DNA of 64,000 nt from JBHIKY01 sp042139015 (GCF_042139015.1 NZ_JBHIKY010000009.1:124001-188000); one strand, 5' to 3'; shown: positions 43,469-52,708, counted from the stretch's first letter. Translations and numbers: made by a program. The notes: generated from the letters alone by a model not told the origin.

Positions 43469-44779
43469 GTGGGTAAACAAAAATCAATTTTTAGTTTTGT
43501 ATTTTTAATGTTATTTATTCTACTAATTGCTGGTTGTAGTCAAGGAGAAGATTCTAATGGAGAAAATCAGGACTCAGGAAATGAAGTGAACTTAAGAGTT
43601 TTACACAGTTTTTCTGGCAGTCAACCACAAGCTCCAGTTATTGAACCGACTCTAGAACAGTTTGATGAAGAAAATGAAAATGTTTCATTGGATATTCAGA
43701 CAGCTCCAGGCAATGATATTTTAGATCAACTTCGAACTGAAATGTCTGCGGGAGATCCACCTGATGTATTTACTCACTGGGGTATGAGAAGAGTGGAAAA
43801 TTATATCAAAAATGATTTAATACCTGATTTGTCAGACATGATCGAAGAAGATGATGAAATGACTGATCGATATATTGAAGACGCTTACAATCCTGTAGAG
43901 TACCAGGGCGGCGTATATGGCCTCCCATTTCAAGCATACAGTTATTACATGATGATTAATAAGGACCTTTTTGAAGAGCACAATGTAGATATACCTACTA
44001 CATATGACGAGTTGGTGGCAGCGGTGGAGCAATTTAAAGAAGCAGGGCTCATACCATTTGCTGCAAATAATCATAGCGCTCGTTATATGATGTTAACTTG
44101 GTTTGCTCAAAAAAATGATACACAAAGTATGATTAGTTACGCTACTGCTGAAGAACCATTTGGAGAAGATTTAGAAGATGCTGCAGCAAAAGTAGCTGGA
44201 CTATCAGCAATGGGGGCGTTTCCGGAGGGATATCAATCTTTAGAGACAGCTCAGTCTTTCGAACTTTTTAATCAAGAGCAATCTCCAATGTTTTATCAAC
44301 ATAGTTGGACGGCTGGGGAGATTGACCCGGAAATGGAAGAGAAATATGAAGTAATACCTTTTCCGCTAGGTGATCAAGATTCAACTTCGACCACAATAGC
44401 AGGAACAGGCCATTTTGCTTACATGAGCAAAGAAGCTTACGAAGATCCTGAAAAGCGGGAAGCAGCTTGGGAATTAATTAAAGAAATTGCAGGTCCGGAA
44501 GTGGGGAAAGGTTTCGTAGAAGATATTTCAAATCCAACAGCTGTTAATGTAGACTACGATCCTTCCGAGGTTAGTCCTATAATGAATCAAATTATGGAAT
44601 TGATCGAAAATGAAGAAAATGTTGTACCTTCCTATGATGAACAATTATTCTCTCAAGATGTAGAGAGTGATTATTGGTCTATGACAGATGCATTGTTACA
44701 ACAAGATTTAGCACCTGATGAATATGTAAAAGGAATGAATGAACTTATTAAGGAACATCCAAGTGTCCAATTTGAATAA
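43469..44779 (+). CDS. ABC sugar-binding lipoprotein
   Basis: The GTG at 43469 was chosen because GGAGGG is 7 bases upstream; the ATG at 43454 precedes that site. The 436-residue lipoprotein has the lipobox LIAGC near residue 23, then an acidic linker. PTLEQFDEENENVSLDI, MSAGDPPDVFTHW and an ELIKEIAGPEVGKGF-type tail fit family 1 binding proteins. It is highly acidic. The operon continues with two permeases, two Gfo/Idh/MocA enzymes and a uxuA remnant, suggesting a uronate- or aldonate-related sugar (inference). Confidence 0.9.
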   Translation: MGKQKSIFSFVFLMLFILLIAGCSQGEDSNGENQDSGNEVNLRVLHSFSGSQPQAPVIEPTLEQFDEENENVSLDIQTAPGNDILDQLRTEMSAGDPPDVFTHWGMRRVENYIKNDLIPDLSDMIEEDDEMTDRYIEDAYNPVEYQGGVYGLPFQAYSYYMMINKDLFEEHNVDIPTTYDELVAAVEQFKEAGLIPFAANNHSARYMMLTWFAQKNDTQSMISYATAEEPFGEDLEDAAAKVAGLSAMGAFPEGYQSLETAQSFELFNQEQSPMFYQHSWTAGEIDPEMEEKYEVIPFPLGDQDSTSTTIAGTGHFAYMSKEAYEDPEKREAAWELIKEIAGPEVGKGFVEDISNPTAVNVDYDPSEVSPIMNQIMELIENEENVVPSYDEQLFSQDVESDYWSMTDALLQQDLAPDEYVKGMNELIKEHPSVQFE

Positions 44780-44792
44780 GTGATGATTAGGT

Positions 44793-44817
44793 GCGAAGGG
44801 TCCTTTAAACCCTTCGC
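44793..44817 (+). promoter_or_regulatory. Intercistronic hairpin after the binding protein
   Basis: GCGAAGGGT (44793-44801) pairs perfectly with ACCCTTCGC (44809-44817); no T-run follows. Probable stability or attenuation hairpin. Confidence 0.65.
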
Positions 44818-44845
44818 TTCTAAAACAAAGTGAGGGATTAGTCAG

Positions 44846-45712
44846 ATGGTACAACAGCAGCGTTGGATCCTGATAGCATTTATATTACCTACCCTGCTCT
44901 TTTATACTTACTTTTTTTTAAATCCAGTAGCGAGCACCTTTATAGATAGTTTTCATGAATGGGATGGAATTTCAGAGAAAGTATTCATATTTTTTGAGAA
45001 CTACATAACTTTGCTTCAGGATCCTATCTTTTACAAATCATTATTAAATACTTTCTATTGGGTTTTTCTAGTTATATTCTTACAAATTCCTATCGGATTT
45101 TTTCTGGCTTATTTTATTTATCAAAGAGTTAAAGGATATAAATTCTTACGGACCGTTTACTTTATTCCGGTCATTACCTCGTCAGTTGCGATTTCTCTAG
45201 CATTTTCATTTATATATGAGGCCAATTTTGGAATTTTAAATTCCTTCTTACGCATGGTAGGCCTGGACAATTTAACTAAAGCATGGCTCACCGATCCTCT
45301 AACTGCAATGACCGCTGTTTCGTTACCATTTGTATTTAATTATATAGGATTAATGATGGTTATATTATTTGCGGGTCTACAGTCAGTGCCTGATGAATTA
45401 TTAGAAGCCGGAGAGATCGATGGAGTTAATGCACTCCAGAAAATAATTTATATTATTTTACCATCAATTAGAAATGTACTTCTTATTTGTTTAGTATTAG
45501 GTATTTCCTATGCATTCAAACAATTTGATTATGTCCTGCTTCTGACAAACGGAGGACCGGTGCACTTAACAGAAGTGACAGGTACTTACATGTATAAACA
45601 AGGGTTTGAACAAAGTGATTATGGCTACGGAAATGCTATTGCAGTCACAATGATGGTGATCGTAATTGGTATAACTCTAGTTATTAATAAAGTATTAAAG
45701 CCTAAGGATTAA
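44846..45712 (+). CDS. ABC sugar permease, MalF type
   Basis: The 288-residue membrane protein has six hydrophobic segments and the EAA loop LEAGEIDGVNALQKIIYIILPSI, with Gly in place of the second Ala. GAGGGATT lies ten bases before the ATG. It forms the channel with the gene at 45728, which starts 15 bases after its stop. Confidence 0.92.
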   Translation: MVQQQRWILIAFILPTLLFYTYFFLNPVASTFIDSFHEWDGISEKVFIFFENYITLLQDPIFYKSLLNTFYWVFLVIFLQIPIGFFLAYFIYQRVKGYKFLRTVYFIPVITSSVAISLAFSFIYEANFGILNSFLRMVGLDNLTKAWLTDPLTAMTAVSLPFVFNYIGLMMVILFAGLQSVPDELLEAGEIDGVNALQKIIYIILPSIRNVLLICLVLGISYAFKQFDYVLLLTNGGPVHLTEVTGTYMYKQGFEQSDYGYGNAIAVTMMVIVIGITLVINKVLKPKD

Positions 45713-45727
45713 GAGGGGTGAAAAAAT

Positions 45728-46582
45728 TTGAGTGCTAATCAGGATAAGTCTAAAAATAAAAAAAATATTATGGCTAGAATTTTTAAATATTTATTTGTAT
45801 GGGGCTACTTTTTTATAACGTTTGGGCTGTTTTTCTGGGTATTGATGACCTCTTTTAAGGATAATAGAGAAATTTTTTCATCTCCATTTGGCCTCCCAAG
45901 CTCCTTAGAATTCAATAACTACATTTTTGCATTAACAAATGTAAATATGGGTTTGTATCTGTGGAACAGTTTAATAGTATCAGTTTCTACAGTATTATTA
46001 TGTTTTTTTCTCGGTACCACAATTTCATACGCACTAGCCAGGTTTAACTTCCGTGGTAATTTACTATTATATATTTTATTTATTATCGGACTCACAATAC
46101 CTTTACAATCACTAATTTTTCCAATGTTTTTTAAGATGCATACACTTGGAATCAGAGATACACTGATCGGTCTTATTATTGTGTATACTGCTTTGAATTT
46201 ACCAAAAACCGTTTTTTTACTAGTAGGATTTATGAAAGGCTTACCTAAAGAAATGGAAGAGGCAGCTATTATTGATGGATGCAGTTATTGGTCCGTATTT
46301 TTTAAAATTATCCTGCCCATGAGTAAACCTGGTCTTGCCACAGTTGGAATACTAGTTTTTATAGCGGCTTGGAACGAATATGTATTCGCTAGTGTACTAA
46401 TTTCTTCAGATGCAACAAAAACATTACCCTTAGGATTAGCGAGTTTCCAATCATCACAGTTAAGTGAATATGGGCTGATTGCTTCAGGTGTGATATTGTC
46501 CATTATTCCTGTGTTAATAGTATATGTTATTTTTCAAGAGCAAATTATTAAGGGCATGGCTGATGGAGCAGTTAAAGGTTAA
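45728..46582 (+). CDS. ABC sugar permease, MalG type
   Basis: The 284-residue protein starts with TTG after GAGGGGTGA. It has a short Lys-rich N-terminus, six hydrophobic segments, the EAA loop EEAAIIDGCSYWSVFFKIILPM and the family tail EQIIKGMADGAVKG. It is the second channel subunit of the importer. The following dehydrogenase gene begins 38 bases later. Confidence 0.93.
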   Translation: MSANQDKSKNKKNIMARIFKYLFVWGYFFITFGLFFWVLMTSFKDNREIFSSPFGLPSSLEFNNYIFALTNVNMGLYLWNSLIVSVSTVLLCFFLGTTISYALARFNFRGNLLLYILFIIGLTIPLQSLIFPMFFKMHTLGIRDTLIGLIIVYTALNLPKTVFLLVGFMKGLPKEMEEAAIIDGCSYWSVFFKIILPMSKPGLATVGILVFIAAWNEYVFASVLISSDATKTLPLGLASFQSSQLSEYGLIASGVILSIIPVLIVYVIFQEQIIKGMADGAVKG

Positions 46583-46620
46583 ACAAGATAATAAATTATT
46601 TATAAAAGAGGAGAGATTTT

Positions 46621-47775
46621 ATGTTAAACGTTGCAATAATTGGGCTGGGAGCTATAAGTCCCTCTCATATAGAAGGTTATATGCAGTTTTCCGATAAAAG
46701 TAGAATCAAAGCTTTTTGTGATATTACTCCTGAGAAGGCTCAACAAAAGGCAAAAGAATATAATCTCGAAGTTGATATCGTAGACAATTATAAGAAGTTA
46801 CTTGATCGTGATGATATCGATTTAGTATCAGTTTGTACACCACCGTACACACACGCAGAAGTCTCTATAGCTCTATTAAATTCCGGAAAACACGTTCTCG
46901 TTGAAAAACCCATGGCTTCATCTCTAAAAGAATGTGATGCGATGAATGAGGCAGCAAGAAAAAGTGGTAAACAATTATCTATTGTAGCTCAAAATCGATT
47001 TAAAACTGAGATGATGAGTCTTAAAAAGGTCTTAGAAACAAAATTAATGGGACCTATTGTGCACACTCAAGTAGACTCTTTTTGGTGGAGAGGACATAGC
47101 TATTATGACTTGTGGTGGAGAGGAACTTGGGAAAAAGAAGGCGGAGGGTGCACCTTAAATCATGCCGTACACCATATAGATATTTTTCAGTGGATGAATG
47201 GTATGCCTTCAGAAATAACAGCGGTGACAAGCAATACCTCTCATGACAACGCAGAAATTGAAGATCTTTCTGTAGCAATAGGTCGTTATAAAAACGGTAG
47301 TTTAGCTCAAATAACAAGTTCAGTAGTGCACCATGGAGAAGAACAACAATTAATATTTCAAGGAAAAAATGCCCGTGTTTCAGTACCCTGGAAAATAAAG
47401 GCATCAAGATCAAAACAAAACGGCTTTCCGGAAGATGATAAAGAATTAACTTCTACAATTCAAAAAGTTTATGATACTCAGCCAAATCTCTCGCATGAAG
47501 GGCACACTGGACAGATCAATGATGTTTTAATGGCTGTCGAAAATAATAGCGATGTGCTAGTAAATGGAGAACAAGGACGCAAAACTCTTGAGCTTATTAC
47601 TGCAATCTATCAATCAGCGACCCTTCAAGAAACAGTAAAGCTCCCTTTGGATAGCGACAGCCCTTTTTACACTCGCGAAAAAATATTAAAGAATGCGACT
47701 TATTTTTATGAAAAGAAAAACAATATACAAGATTTTGAGGAAAATGAAATTACAACTGGCGGAAATTATAAATAA
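46621..47775 (+). CDS. Gfo/Idh/MocA family oxidoreductase
   Basis: The 384-residue protein begins MLNVAIIGLGAISPSHIEGY, has VEKPMASSLKECDAMN and the GGGCTLNHAVHHIDIFQWMNG block. A long C-terminal extension beyond residue 320 is present, as in some family members acting on larger glycosides or uronic-acid derivatives. AGAGGAGAG precedes the ATG. It lies directly after an importer and before another family member, the third such pair in the window. Confidence 0.92.
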   Translation: MLNVAIIGLGAISPSHIEGYMQFSDKSRIKAFCDITPEKAQQKAKEYNLEVDIVDNYKKLLDRDDIDLVSVCTPPYTHAEVSIALLNSGKHVLVEKPMASSLKECDAMNEAARKSGKQLSIVAQNRFKTEMMSLKKVLETKLMGPIVHTQVDSFWWRGHSYYDLWWRGTWEKEGGGCTLNHAVHHIDIFQWMNGMPSEITAVTSNTSHDNAEIEDLSVAIGRYKNGSLAQITSSVVHHGEEQQLIFQGKNARVSVPWKIKASRSKQNGFPEDDKELTSTIQKVYDTQPNLSHEGHTGQINDVLMAVENNSDVLVNGEQGRKTLELITAIYQSATLQETVKLPLDSDSPFYTREKILKNATYFYEKKNNIQDFEENEITTGGNYK

Positions 47776-47803
47776 TTTGTTTTTAGTAGAAAGGATTAAT
47801 TAA

Positions 47804-48880
47804 ATGAATAAAAAAGATGGGATGAATTATGCTCCAAAAGGAAAAGTTAACCGGGTTGTAAAGAGCGGTGAGTTTAAGTTTGCGGCAATTGGTCTTGATC
47901 ATGGGCATATTAATGGAATGTGTAATGGATTAATTGAAGCCGGGGGAGAGCTGGTGGCTGTATTTGATCCTGATCAAGAAAAAGTTGATAAGTTTTGTGA
48001 GCAATTTCAAGAGGTTAATCAAGCAAAGTCTGAAGCAGAGATATTAAAAGATCAAACAATAAATCTTGTGGCAAGTGCTAATATTCCATCTGATCGTTTT
48101 GGTTTAGGTGTAAAAGTGCTTGAAGCAGGTAAGCATTATTTTGTGGATAAACCAGCATTTACAAAACTGGAGCATATTGAGCAGGCAGAAATGCTGACCT
48201 CAAAAACGGGGTTAAAGTGGGGCATTTATTACAGTGAAAGGCTTCATGTGGAAAGTGCTGTTTTTGCAGGGCAATTAATACAAGAAAACGCTGTTGGAAA
48301 GGTTGTACAAGTGATTGGCACAGGCCCTCACCGGGCAAATGCAAAGGCTCGGCCTGATTGGTTCTTTGATCCAGAAAAGTATGGAGGCATTTTATGTGAT
48401 ATAGGAAGTCATCAAATAGAACAATTTCTATCTTACAGTGGAGCGCAGGACGCCGAAGTTCTGCATAGTAAAGTTGCCAATTATTCTATGAAAGATTATC
48501 CGTTATTTCAAGACTTTGGTGATGCTACTCTCATAGCAGATAATGGAGCTAGTTTTTATTTTCGAGTGGACTGGCTTACTCCTGATGGACTGGGTACGTG
48601 GGGGGATGGCCGGGTGTTTATATTAGGTACGAAAGGATATATTGAAGTTAGGAAATATATTGATATTGCCAGAGAAAATACTTCTGATCATTTATATTTA
48701 GTTAATGAAGAAGGAGAAAAACATTTTTCATTATCCGGTAAAGTTGGATACCCTTTTTTCGGAGAGTTTATTTTAGACTGCTTAAATGGCACAGAGAATG
48801 CGATGACTCAAAAGCATGCTTTTAAAGCTGCTTCTTTATGTGTGAAAGCTCAGGAAATGGCTATAAAAATAGATAAATAA
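47804..48880 (+). CDS. Gfo/Idh/MocA family oxidoreductase
   Basis: The 358-residue protein has an atypical start: about 25 extra residues precede FKFAAIGLDHGHINGMCNGL, where GLDHGHI replaces the usual GxGxxG glycine pattern. The active-site block reads VDKPAFTKLEHIEQAEM, and GGILCDIGSHQIEQFLSY carries the Asp and His. Proteins of this subtype with a DHGH start are often paired with a classical member. A uxuA remnant begins only 9 bases after its stop. Confidence 0.9.
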   Translation: MNKKDGMNYAPKGKVNRVVKSGEFKFAAIGLDHGHINGMCNGLIEAGGELVAVFDPDQEKVDKFCEQFQEVNQAKSEAEILKDQTINLVASANIPSDRFGLGVKVLEAGKHYFVDKPAFTKLEHIEQAEMLTSKTGLKWGIYYSERLHVESAVFAGQLIQENAVGKVVQVIGTGPHRANAKARPDWFFDPEKYGGILCDIGSHQIEQFLSYSGAQDAEVLHSKVANYSMKDYPLFQDFGDATLIADNGASFYFRVDWLTPDGLGTWGDGRVFILGTKGYIEVRKYIDIARENTSDHLYLVNEEGEKHFSLSGKVGYPFFGEFILDCLNGTENAMTQKHAFKAASLCVKAQEMAIKIDK

Positions 48881-48889
48881 TCCACCTCC

Positions 48890-49098
48890 CACAGAACATC
48901 TGATGGAACAGTTGATATTTATGGAATAGTAAAAGCTTATCATGAGAATCAATTTCAAGGATACTTAAGACCTGATCATGGAAGACATATATGGGGGGAA
49001 AAGGTCGTCCTGGTTATGGTTTATATGACAGGGCATTGGGAATTATGTATTTATTAAGTATATGGGATTCTTTAGAAAGAAGAAGAAAGGAAAAGTAA
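48890..49098 (+). pseudogene. uxuA: C-terminal remnant of mannonate dehydratase
   Basis: Translation from 48890 gives HRTSDGTVDIYGIVKAYHEN, then YLRPDHGRHIWGE, the C-terminal metal-binding region of UxuA. The frame then needs one extra A in the GGGGGGAAAA tract (about 48994-49003) to continue as GRPGYGLYDRALGIMYLL to the normal stop at 49096. The N-terminal three quarters of the gene is absent. UxuA converts D-mannonate to 2-keto-3-deoxygluconate in glucuronate breakdown, so its loss cuts the pathway unless another copy exists. A terminator follows. Confidence 0.88.
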
Positions 49099-49112
49099 TG
49101 TGGTACTAACCT

Positions 49113-49143
49113 GAAACACCGTTCATTAAATGGACGGTGTTTC
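49113..49143 (+). terminator. Hairpin after uxuA remnant
   Basis: GAAACACCGT (49113-49122) pairs perfectly with ACGGTGTTTC (49134-49143). It is similar to the hairpin after the GH67 gene at 58951. Confidence 0.8.
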
Positions 49144-49471
49144 TATTATGCTCAATTTATAGTTGGAATTGCCGAAATTTTAATAAGATCTATTACAGTG
49201 ATCACGCTCGTCAATGATACTACCTTCCTTCTTCATAAAATTTACTCAATAAACGAAGTGTATAATAATATCGCAAGAAAAATTTACCTGGAAAGCAAGA
49301 AGGTCTTATTTATCCCCGAATGAATTATTTCGATTATTTAGAGTTAACTTCACTTATCCATCGATCATTTACCAATAATTTCACCCTCAGCCTATAAATA
49401 TTTTATAGAAATTGTATTTTTAGGGTTTTCAAAAAATTCATTATAGTATATCCTTTAAACTAAGATATTTA
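49144..49471 (+). other. AT-rich intergenic region
   Basis: No supported coding frame. The last about 60 bases must contain the promoter of the DUF624 gene at 49518, with a possible TATAGT -10 near 49443. Confidence 0.4.
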
Positions 49472-49486
49472 ATGAAAGCGCTTCAT
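49472..49486 (+). promoter_or_regulatory. cre/LacI-type operator before second DUF624 gene
   Basis: ATGAAAGCGCTTCAT is nearly palindromic around GCGC and resembles both a cre box and the element at 9247. It lies between the presumed promoter and the ribosome binding site. Confidence 0.5.
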
Positions 49487-49517
49487 TTGAATGCTGGTTT
49501 TAGGAGGAGGGGTGATT

Positions 49518-50150
49518 GTGCAGGCTGGCAGCTGGAAGAGCGGTCTATTTATTATGATGGATTGGATCATGAGGCTGACTTACTTGAATTTATTATGGAT
49601 CCTATTCATCCTCTGTGGTGGAATTGTGCTGGGGATATGGCCCGCTACAATCGCGATGTATGCAGTGACGCGGAAGTGGATAAGGCAGCATACAGACATC
49701 CCTGTATTCCGTACCTTCTGGACAACTTACAAGAAAAGCTGGGTCCAAAGCAATGTTCTCGGCAGTATATTAACCGGGACAGGCATTCTATTATACTTAG
49801 ACATTCGATATGTGATGAACCTCGAAGCTGCCTTTTCAGAACCATTGTATATTGTATTAGTACTTGCGTTTATCGTTTGGGGACTCCTCTGTTTATATTT
49901 TCCACCAGTCTTTGTCCATTATGATTTAAACATGCTTCAATATTTTCAACAGACCCTCTGGATAACAATTTTGCATCCGTTCCGGTCAGTATTCATCCTC
50001 ATACTGTTTATTATTCATTGGAATTTCATTTTGAAATTTCCAGCGTTAATTCTTTTTTTCAGCGGAAGTGCCATCGCTTTTGCCATCACGTGGATCTCAT
50101 ATCAAGCTTTCAACAAGGTGAAAAAGAAAGCCGCGGCCGAAACAGGATGA
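49518..50150 (+). CDS. DUF624 (YesL-like) membrane protein, second copy
   Basis: The GTG at 49518 is 7 bases after AGGAGGAGG. The 210-residue protein has the same arrangement as the one at 42368: MRLTYLNLLWILFILCGGIV, then WPATIAMYAVTRKW and a YFPPVFVHYDLNM segment aligned to YLPAAIVYYDLKI. Function is unknown; in other Bacilli such genes accompany LplABC-type importers, as here with the transporter at 50990-54661. The GntR gene follows 63 bases later. Confidence 0.88.
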   Translation: MQAGSWKSGLFIMMDWIMRLTYLNLLWILFILCGGIVLGIWPATIAMYAVTRKWIRQHTDIPVFRTFWTTYKKSWVQSNVLGSILTGTGILLYLDIRYVMNLEAAFSEPLYIVLVLAFIVWGLLCLYFPPVFVHYDLNMLQYFQQTLWITILHPFRSVFILILFIIHWNFILKFPALILFFSGSAIAFAITWISYQAFNKVKKKAAAETG

Positions 50151-50213
50151 TATATTATTTTTTGTCTAAACTGAAATGGTAGTATAACTAGAATAGAAGT
50201 TAGGAGGGAATTT

Positions 50214-50903
50214 ATGGAAAATATATCTTCTTCCAGGCCGGCAAGAAGTCTTGGATCTACGAGAGACTATACGTACAAGACATTAAAGAATAAGATATTG
50301 AATTTGGAGCTGGGGCCGGCAACAAAAATTTCGGAAAAAGACATTTCCGAGCAGTTGAAAGTGAGCAGAACGCCTGTACGGGAAGCTTTTTTAAAGCTTT
50401 CTCAGGAGGAGCTTCTCGAGATATATCCTCAAAGTGGAACCTTTGTTTCAAAGATCAGCTTATCCCAGGTGGAAGAAGCCAGGTTCGTACGGGAAAACCT
50501 CGAAAAAGCAGTAGTGAGAGAAGCGTGTGACGTGCTGACAGAGGAAGGACTATTTCAGCTTGAAACGAACCTTAAAATGCAGGAAATGTGTGCCGAAAAA
50601 AATAATGTCTCTCAGCTGTTTGAACTTGATGAGCAGTTTCACCAGGTTCTCTATCTAAGCTGCGGAAAAAGGCGGACGTGGAACATGGTTCAGCAGATGG
50701 CATCTCACTTTAACCGCCTGCGCATGCTGAGACTGGCTGTCATTTTAAATTGGGAAGTCATTATTTCTCAGCACAAGCAAATTGTAGAATATATCAAGAC
50801 AAAAGATAAAGACAACGTAGAAAAAGTGATCAGCGAGCATTTAAAGCTTGTTATTGCAGAAAAAGGCGAGCTTGAAAGGAATTATCCCAATTATTTTAAT
50901 TAA
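50214..50903 (+). CDS. GntR family regulator, FCD (FadR) subgroup, probable uronate regulator
   Basis: The 229-residue protein has an N-terminal winged helix (ISEKDISEQLKVSRTPVREAFLKL, about residues 40-63) and a helical FCD ligand domain with ENLEKAVVREACD and FHQVLYLSCGKRRTW. The metal-binding His and Asp residues of FCD proteins are partly visible (DEQFH, SQHKQI). Its position before an aldouronate-type importer and GH67 gene is like uxuR in the Geobacillus glucuronate cluster. It could bind the palindrome at 43347-43378 (inference). AGGAGGG precedes the ATG. Confidence 0.92.
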   Translation: MENISSSRPARSLGSTRDYTYKTLKNKILNLELGPATKISEKDISEQLKVSRTPVREAFLKLSQEELLEIYPQSGTFVSKISLSQVEEARFVRENLEKAVVREACDVLTEEGLFQLETNLKMQEMCAEKNNVSQLFELDEQFHQVLYLSCGKRRTWNMVQQMASHFNRLRMLRLAVILNWEVIISQHKQIVEYIKTKDKDNVEKVISEHLKLVIAEKGELERNYPNYFN

Positions 50904-50989
50904 GAGCGGAGGTGATTAAGGAAAGGATGCAAAAGTACATCACTCGTGGTACTGGGGATTTTTAAGAAAAAATAGGGAGGGCAATGTGT

Positions 50990-52657
50990 ATGCTGAAAAA
51001 ACCGTTAACATGGTTTGGTTTTACTTTGTTATGTGCGGGACTCATCGGCTGCTCGAATGAACCAGAGGCAAACGTACCGACAGCAGAAGAGACAGAAGAG
51101 AAAACAAATGAAGAGGGGAAGTTTGATCCCGCTGTACCGATTACGACGGTCCGCACCATTAATACTAACGATGTAAAATTTAAGGATGGAGAAGATATTA
51201 ATAATAACGTTCATACGGAGTGGGCGCGGGAAGAGCTTGGTGTTGATTTTGAATATTTATGGACAGTAAATGAAGATGATGCTTATGATAATCGAATTCG
51301 CTTATCCCTCTCTTCAGGGGAGGAAATACCGGATGTGTTTCAAGTCTCTGATTCTAATTTAATTAATGATTTGATTAAATCCGGAGAGGTGATGCCGATT
51401 GATGAGGCGATTGAACAGCACGCATCTCCGCGCTTAAAAGAAATTTTTGAGGAATACTCTGAAGCTTTCTATCGAGGGACTGTGGACGGAGAGAGGTACG
51501 GGCTGCCGAGGTTTTCCGGTGGTAACGGATCTGATCCACTACTTTGGATCCGCCAGGACTGGCTCGATAATGTTGGACTTGAGATTCCAGAAACGATGGA
51601 TGAATTAGATGAAGTATTGGAAGCGTTTACGACAGAGGACCCGGACGGAGATGGAGAGGATAATACATTTGGTCTCTCTATGGCCTCGGCTAATGGATTA
51701 AATACTTGGCAGGCAGACGGGAGCTGGGTGTTTGGTGCCTATGGTGATTATGTTCCAGGAAATTGGAGTGAATCAGAAGACGGCAGCTTAAAGTACGGTT
51801 CAGTTCAGCCGAATATTAAAGATGGTTTAACAAAGCTGAATGAATGGTATGAGAACGGCTATCTGGACAGTGAAGTAACCATTCTAGATGAAACACAGGC
51901 TGCAGAAGGGTTTGTTGCCGGAAGATCAGGTGTAATCGCTGTACCGCCATGGGGTTATAATTTCCCGGCAAACGACACAATGGAAAATAATGAAGGTGCC
52001 GAAGTGGTTCCAATCCCATTGCCGGAAGGGCCAGATGGTGATATCGGACGGCGTGGAGAGCAATTATTAACAGGCGTCTTTCTTTTTAATAAAGATTTTG
52101 AACATATGGATGCTTTCTTTAAGTATTGGGATGAAACGTACGGGGCACTGCTTGGAGATTCAGAATATTTTGAAGATGGATTGTTTGAGGGCTACGACTA
52201 TGTAATGGAAGAAGGTGAGCCTGTATACGGTGATGATAACGTTCCGGGCGGGGTGATAGATCCAGGAAGGTATTTCCTTACCGGAGCTATTCCAACGTAC
52301 CCATATCAAGAATATGAAAAAGCCAGTGAATTCTACAATGAAGAACGTGAACCGGAAAACGGATACGAACGACTCCTGCAGGCCAGAGGAGAAAATTATC
52401 TTGAAGCAGCTGATATTCTCAATCAGCAAAACGAGCACCGGGTAGAGAATAGGTTTGACGGACCGCCGACCGATACGATGGAAAAACGCTGGGATCAGCT
52501 CGAAACAAGAGAATTGGAAGTGGTTGCAAAAATTATTAATGGAACTCTTCCTGTCGATGCCTTTGATGAGTTCGTAGAAGAGTGGAACGAGGGCGGCGGT
52601 GAAGCTATTACCGAAGAAGTAAATGAATGGTATTCAGGTGTGCAGGAGGCAGAGTAA
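50990..52657 (+). CDS. Large ABC oligosaccharide-binding lipoprotein (LplA/AguE type)
   Basis: The ATG at 50990 is 8 bases after GGGAGGG. The 555-residue lipoprotein has the lipobox LIGC near residue 21 and an acidic linker. The core has LSSGEEIPDVFQVSD and WIRQDWLDNVGLEIPETMDEL, with AFTTEDPDGDGEDNTFGLS, the calcium-loop-like block of the large LplA/LipO/YtcQ family. Such proteins bind aldouronates or other oligosaccharides. Neighbouring GH52, GH67 and GntR genes suggest methylglucuronoxylo-oligosaccharide. It is very acidic at the C-terminus. Confidence 0.92.
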   Translation: MLKKPLTWFGFTLLCAGLIGCSNEPEANVPTAEETEEKTNEEGKFDPAVPITTVRTINTNDVKFKDGEDINNNVHTEWAREELGVDFEYLWTVNEDDAYDNRIRLSLSSGEEIPDVFQVSDSNLINDLIKSGEVMPIDEAIEQHASPRLKEIFEEYSEAFYRGTVDGERYGLPRFSGGNGSDPLLWIRQDWLDNVGLEIPETMDELDEVLEAFTTEDPDGDGEDNTFGLSMASANGLNTWQADGSWVFGAYGDYVPGNWSESEDGSLKYGSVQPNIKDGLTKLNEWYENGYLDSEVTILDETQAAEGFVAGRSGVIAVPPWGYNFPANDTMENNEGAEVVPIPLPEGPDGDIGRRGEQLLTGVFLFNKDFEHMDAFFKYWDETYGALLGDSEYFEDGLFEGYDYVMEEGEPVYGDDNVPGGVIDPGRYFLTGAIPTYPYQEYEKASEFYNEEREPENGYERLLQARGENYLEAADILNQQNEHRVENRFDGPPTDTMEKRWDQLETRELEVVAKIINGTLPVDAFDEFVEEWNEGGGEAITEEVNEWYSGVQEAE

Positions 52658-52677
52658 GTAAGAAGGGACTAATGATA

Positions 52678-52708
52678 AGGGCCGGACTGCTGATAAAATT
52701 CCGGCCCT
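52678..52708 (+). promoter_or_regulatory. Intercistronic hairpin after the binding protein
   Basis: AGGGCCGGA (52678-52686) pairs with TCCGGCCCT (52700-52708) perfectly, with no T-run. It lies between lipoprotein and permease genes. Confidence 0.65.

Noticed and set aside
49472..49924. 150-codon plus-strand frame overlapping the second DUF624 gene
   Set aside because: The overlapping DUF624 frame has the family motifs and a better ribosome site.
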